From CAIJXO01 sp964485905 (GTDB taxonomy: Bacteria; Patescibacteriota; Minisyncoccia; Phycocordibacterales; GWA1-40-21), in NCBI GenBank assembly GCA_964485905.1, contig CAZAJY010000026.1, positions 1-8,572 on the forward strand: a stretch of DNA of 8,572 bases, written 5' to 3'. The first letter of the stretch is position 1; the number at the start of each line of letters is the position of its first letter. This document shows positions 5,432 through 8,572 of the stretch, one piece after another. The translations under genes were made by a program, and so were the position numbers. The notes under the pieces were generated by a model. It saw only the letters and a program-made list of their open reading frames with translations, made no database searches and was not told the origin of the DNA.

Positions 5432-6133
5432 TTATATTTCATTACCCAAGGCCACCTTCAGTAAAAAAAGGATTTCATTTTTTAATTTAGTCTTAATCCA
5501 AATCTTGTCTTTATCGGAATCCACCAACTCACCAAGCCCAGATAACATATTTCTATCCGGCAGTCTTTCCACCTTTTTAATAATTTCTCCTAAGATATCT
5601 TTATATTTCTTTCCCAGTCTTTCTTCAACTATTTTCTTATTTATCGGCCAATCATTATTTAAGAAAAACCAAACGTCAAAAATATCACGGCTAGTTTTAC
5701 CAATTCGCTCATACATAGCACAAAGTTTATTAGCAAACATATCCTCCTTAATCATAACCTGCATAGAAATGCCATAAAATTGCAACACTTCATACTTTGA
5801 ACCGAAATTTCTTCTATTTATCTCCACTTTTATCTTTTTTGAATTTTTTTCATATGACAGCTCAAAAAACAAAGTGAAATACTTTTTCTTTTTACTGACA
5901 ATTGACCCGTATTTTGAGATTATTTCTTCAATCTGGGAAAAAACAAAATCCTCTTTTTTCTCGTCAAGTAGATCAAAATCCAGATCAACCGAATTACGAT
6001 TAAGATCGTAGAATAACAAAGCCGCCGTTCCACCCTTAAAACCAAGTAGTGGACCGAGGGTGTTGTCACTATAAATATCCTTCAATATTTTCTGCATAAA
6101 TCCCTTATGTTTTTGAAAATCAAATTTTGGCAT
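5432..6133 (-). CDS. abiEii: AbiEii-type nucleotidyltransferase toxin
   Basis: This is the toxin of an AbiE (type IV) toxin-antitoxin pair, a family of NTP transferases first found as phage abortive-infection genes; related MenT enzymes add nucleotides to tRNA acceptor ends. The protein has 233 residues and shows the family motifs in order. Motif I is GFKGGTAALL at 31-40 followed by RNSVDLDFD at 46-54, giving metal-binding acidic residues D50, D52 and D54. Motif II is KIKVEINRR at 100-108. Motif III is D131-x4-K136 in EDMFANKL, and motif IV is SRDIFD at 148-153. All key residues appear intact, so the toxin is probably active. The ATG follows the abiEi stop by 6 bases, so the two form an operon with antitoxin first, as is usual. 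There is no Shine-Dalgarno. The C-terminal third is helical and lysine-rich. Confidence 0.9.
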   Translation of the reverse strand: MPKFDFQKHKGFMQKILKDIYSDNTLGPLLGFKGGTAALLFYDLNRNSVDLDFDLLDEKKEDFVFSQIEEIISKYGSIVSKKKKYFTLFFELSYEKNSKKIKVEINRRNFGSKYEVLQFYGISMQVMIKEDMFANKLCAMYERIGKTSRDIFDVWFFLNNDWPINKKIVEERLGKKYKDILGEIIKKVERLPDRNMLSGLGELVDSDKDKIWIKTKLKNEILFLLKVALGNEI

Positions 6134-6139
6134 ATATTT

Positions 6140-6724
6140 TTAATTAAGTTCTTTCTTATCCTTTTCTTCCAATTTGCTGACTAGTTGGTCCATCCTTTTA
6201 TTATCATATATTGGCAAAATATCCTTCACTTTGACCCAATTTATATTAGCTAAATTATCAAAGTAATAATCCTTATTAAGATATAAAACATCCAAAAAAG
6301 CCCGCTCAACAGAAGCCTTGAAATACGTGCCGTCTGTTTCAATACCGATTTTGTTTGTCAAAATGTCATCCTTGATCTTTCTAAAGGAATATTTCTGCCC
6401 TTCAATTTGCAACTCTCTGGTCAAATATGAGGCAATAAATATTTCTCCATAAAATTGAAAAATTACTCCCGCCTTGGCTAATACCGTTTCAAAACTAACA
6501 TAGGACGGAGTAAAAATTCTGGTAGACAATTCTTCCTTGTCATAATCCTTATCTTTGGCGTATACTCCCTTACGAACTGGATAGATCTTACCTGTCTTCA
6601 TATAGCGATATAATTTATTTCTAACAAAAGCAATCTTTGTTTCATTCCAAATAAGAGCCACATCCTTCGTAGTAAAGATTGTGTTCTTTGCTCTAATTAA
6701 ATCTAATAAATTATTTTTCTTCAT
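6140..6724 (-). CDS. abiEi: AbiEi-family antitoxin and transcriptional autorepressor
   Basis: AbiEi proteins neutralise AbiEii without a stable complex (type IV) and repress their own operon through an N-terminal winged helix. The protein has 194 residues. The winged-helix region spans about 1-60: FTTKDVALIW near 17-26 leads into the recognition part, and KTGKIYPVRKGVYAKD (43-58) has the beta-wing pattern typical of the family. The C-terminal domain includes PSYVSFETVLAKAGV (73-87), ASYLTRELQIEGQKYSFRKI (98-117, reading IEGxxYxFRKI) and ASVERAFLDVLYL (137-149), all familiar for AbiEi. It starts at an ATG with no Shine-Dalgarno after a predicted 46-base leader. It precedes abiEii by 6 bases. 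The promoter upstream carries an imperfect inverted repeat that could be its operator. Confidence 0.88.
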   Translation of the reverse strand: MKKNNLLDLIRAKNTIFTTKDVALIWNETKIAFVRNKLYRYMKTGKIYPVRKGVYAKDKDYDKEELSTRIFTPSYVSFETVLAKAGVIFQFYGEIFIASYLTRELQIEGQKYSFRKIKDDILTNKIGIETDGTYFKASVERAFLDVLYLNKDYYFDNLANINWVKVKDILPIYDNKRMDQLVSKLEEKDKKELN

Positions 6725-6739
6725 ATCTATGACTATTTA

Positions 6740-6773
6740 AACTAATAATAACCAAAAATGACTACTACTAGTT
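6740..6773 (-). promoter_or_regulatory. 11-base imperfect inverted repeat, possible AbiEi operator
   Basis: The arms are AACTAATAATA (6740-6750) and TACTACTAGTT (6763-6773), with a 12-base spacer and 9 of 11 positions matching. As minus-strand RNA all 11 positions pair, two of them as G-U. It starts directly downstream of the predicted -10 and covers the transcription start, where a repressor would block initiation. Known AbiEi proteins bind inverted repeats in their own promoter. Confidence 0.5.
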
Positions 6774-6776
6774 CAA

Positions 6777-6806
6777 AGTATACCATACACAAATGAAATA
6801 AAGCAA
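6777..6806 (-). promoter_or_regulatory. promoter of the abiE operon
   Basis: On the minus strand TTGCTT (plus 6801-6806) and TATACT (6777-6782) are spaced by 18 bases, with TGG directly before the -10 (extended-10). The predicted start near 6770 gives a leader of about 46 bases, unlike the leaderless promoters elsewhere in the window. Confidence 0.6.
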
Positions 6807-6837
6807 GTCTCATTTCTGATTCTCCAACTGCCCTCAA

Positions 6838-6859
6838 TCCCTTCTTAGCTAAGAAGGGA
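6838..6859. repeat. 22-base perfect palindrome with CTTAGCTAAG centre
   Basis: Positions 6838-6848 are the exact complement of 6849-6859. The arm reads TCCCTTCTTAG. A further pair, TTCTCC (6820-6825) with GGAGAA (6861-6866), extends it with a bulge on one side. There is no T-tract on either strand next to it, so it is not a simple terminator. Its C-rich arm and TTAGCTAA core resemble the two hairpins in the 2917-3090 element. Confidence 0.7.
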
Positions 6860-6877
6860 AGGAGAAAGAAAAAAATT

Positions 6878-8572
6878 TTAATCATTCCCTCCCCACGCCC
6901 GCACGGTAGCGGTGGTGCTATAAGTTCTAGTTACATTCAAGAAAGAATCATTGGCATCAATATCGACATTAGAAATGGTAATGGTCATTTGAACAGTACG
7001 AATACCCTTAGTCGCACCAATTGCTCCAGTGGTATCAATAAAGCTCAAAGAATGAACTTGTAAATTAGGATTGGTTAAACGACGAGGGACACCATCTCTT
7101 CCTTCTTTCTTCCAAACGCTTTGATCTTGCAGATAGAAGACGGTTGGATTTTTTGCTTCATCGCGCATACGGATAGATAACATACTGGTGACGGCGGGAT
7201 TATAGATAACGGTAGTCTTAGCGATATTAACAGGATTAGTTTGAGAAATAGCACCAGCTGATGCTGTAATATCAGTAGATGGATTATTAATCTGCAAATC
7301 AATAGTTTGACCAGTGAGAGCTAAAGTAGTTGAAGTGCTGATCAAATCATAGGTGACATAAAGACAAGTATTAGTTGCTCCAATTGGTAATGTGCCAGTA
7401 GTAGTTGCATAATTATTAGTAAAGTTAATAGTACCAGAACCAAAACGAGTGGTGCCTGACGCTGGTTTAGTTGCAGAGCAAGTGGTGGTCGCTTGATAAT
7501 ATAATTTTAGATTCTGAAGATATGTATCAGCCGAAAGAGTACCATTTTGTTTTAGAGTAAGTGAAGTAATATTTGCATCACCACTTGGTTTAATAAAAGT
7601 AAAAGCTCCACCTTGATCTTGAGCTGTAGTACCAAAAGTTGTGGTTGCCACTTGAATCCCCGATTTACCAACCGTGATAGTTGGTGCAGTAAAAGTCCAA
7701 CCAGTGTTGTTACCCGAATCAACTAATCCAGTATAGCCCATAGCATCAATCGCGGTAGCGTTAATATTGTAGGAATCTTGGACGTCTAGATATGAAAATA
7801 CGCGAGGAGCAGTAGAGGTAGCTAAAATAGCTTGTGCATTATAACTAACAATTACAATCCCCGAGCCACCGTTGCCACCTGTTCCGTTACCACCTGCCCC
7901 TCCTCCTCCACCACCACCTCCGGTATTTATTGTTCCATTAGTAGCTATGGTTGTGTATATAATAGAACCACCTCCTCCTCCATCATTACCAGAACCTGCT
8001 GTTTGACTATAACCAGAATATGCACCTCCTCCACCACCTCCAGCATAATAAATAGGAGAACCACTAATATCATTTAAAGTTCCTCTACCTCCATTACCTC
8101 CAGCACCAGCGGTAGCTGCATCACCATCGAGAGCACTACCTCCTCCACCACCTCCAGCAGCATTACTATTACCATTACCTCCATCACTGACTGTTCCTAT
8201 AATCCCATTTCCATTGTGACTACTTCCTCCACCAGAACCACCTCCACCAGTAGAACCACTTATACCAGCTGCACCATAACTATTACCACCGCCGCCACCT
8301 ATCGCGCTTACTAAACCAAAAGAACTACTCCCGCCGGCTTGTGCAATATAAGAATTCCCAGAATTTGCTCCAGTCCCGCCATTTCCAACTACCACAGAAA
8401 CTGAGCTTCCAGGAGTAACAGTATAAGTTGTACTAGAAACCGAGCTACCACCACCACCTCCACCACCACCATTAACTCCACCACCACCTCCACCAGCTAT
8501 GACTAAGACTTCTACACTAGTCACACCCACGGGAACGGTCCATGTAGTCGTTCCGGTCGTAGTAAATGATTG
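6878..8572 (-). CDS. glycine-rich secreted or surface protein, 5' end outside the window
   Basis: The frame stays open to the window edge, so a GTG at 8530 is not the start. The 14 codons before it read QSFTTTGTTTWTVPV, which joins GVTSVEVLVIAGGGGGG as the usual opening of this glycine-rich domain. At least 564 residues are present (numbered here from the edge). Residues about 27-238 are glycine-rich, with repeated runs of G broken by S, N and A, ending in the common closing motif GGSGIVIVSY (235-244). Residues 245-470 are Thr/Ser/Asn-rich and look beta-structured, with two cysteines (365, 403). The last 95 residues, from SVWKKEGRDGVPRRLT (485-500) to the end, resemble the C-terminal halves of pilin-like proteins. 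Such proteins occur in CPR genomes and phage tail fibres; adhesion or a surface role is inferred. No signal peptide is visible because the N-terminus is missing. The long G runs make many shadow frames. Confidence 0.85.
   Translation of the reverse strand, partial: QSFTTTGTTTWTVPVGVTSVEVLVIAGGGGGGVNGGGGGGGGSSVSSTTYTVTPGSSVSVVVGNGGTGANSGNSYIAQAGGSSSFGLVSAIGGGGGNSYGAAGISGSTGGGGSGGGSSHNGNGIIGTVSDGGNGNSNAAGGGGGGSALDGDAATAGAGGNGGRGTLNDISGSPIYYAGGGGGGAYSGYSQTAGSGNDGGGGGSIIYTTIATNGTINTGGGGGGGGAGGNGTGGNGGSGIVIVSYNAQAILATSTAPRVFSYLDVQDSYNINATAIDAMGYTGLVDSGNNTGWTFTAPTITVGKSGIQVATTTFGTTAQDQGGAFTFIKPSGDANITSLTLKQNGTLSADTYLQNLKLYYQATTTCSATKPASGTTRFGSGTINFTNNYATTTGTLPIGATNTCLYVTYDLISTSTTLALTGQTIDLQINNPSTDITASAGAISQTNPVNIAKTTVIYNPAVTSMLSIRMRDEAKNPTVFYLQDQSVWKKEGRDGVPRRLTNPNLQVHSLSFIDTTGAIGATKGIRTVQMTITISNVDIDANDSFLNVTRTYSTTATVRAWGGND

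Noticed and set aside
6838..6859. Rho-independent terminator for the glycine-rich gene.
   Set aside because: The stem is strong, but no U-tract follows it in the minus direction; the T-rich stretch lies before the stem.
7841..8510. CRISPR or tandem-repeat array in the CCTCC/CCACC-rich stretch.
   Set aside because: The repeats are irregular GGN codon runs of the glycine-rich domain, with no constant repeat and spacer length.
8528..8530. GTG as start codon of the glycine-rich gene.
   Set aside because: The frame continues upstream to the edge with the family-typical segment TTTWTVPV, so the gene is 5'-truncated by the window.

Overview
The window reads as a piece of a small, AT-rich bacterial genome of the Candidate Phyla Radiation (Patescibacteria, Parcubacteria-like). 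That placement is inferred from a short EF-Ts, a shortened release factor 1, the lack of Shine-Dalgarno sequences before any start, dispersed palindromic repeats, and a large glycine-rich surface protein of a type common in these genomes. No 16S rRNA gene is present to confirm it. The standard bacterial code fits all genes (stops: eight TAA, one TAG, one TGA).

Every gene lies on the minus strand, so transcription runs from high to low coordinates. From 8572 down: a 5'-truncated glycine-rich secreted or surface protein (6878-8572); a 153-base gap with a 22-base perfect palindrome and a good promoter with a possible operator; an AbiE-type toxin-antitoxin pair (abiEi 6140-6724, abiEii 5432-6133); rplY (4693-5379); a secreted coiled-coil plus lytic transglycosylase protein (3321-4670); rpmE (3093-3305); a 174-base hairpin-rich element bounded by imperfect inverted repeats (2917-3090); prfA (1918-2901); rpsB (1168-1875); tsf (558-1151); a small membrane protein (154-555); and tRNA-Thr(UGU) (61-133).

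The core is a translation block (L25, L31, RF1, S2, EF-Ts, tRNA-Thr) with a cell-wall enzyme set inside it and an accessory toxin-antitoxin module next to it. The usual neighbours prmC (next to prfA) and pyrH/frr (after tsf) are absent here.

The most unusual signals are regulatory. Four genes (rplY, the transglycosylase, rpmE, prfA) have a -10 box only 6 to 9 bases before the ATG, three of them with an extended-10 TG, which predicts leaderless or nearly leaderless mRNAs. The transglycosylase start codon also sits in a 15-base perfect inverted repeat that would hide the AUG in a read-through transcript but not in a leaderless one. The 174-base element between rpmE and prfA resembles a MITE and appears to supply part of the prfA promoter. 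No wholly new multi-gene system is evident. All promoter and repeat calls were made by eye.
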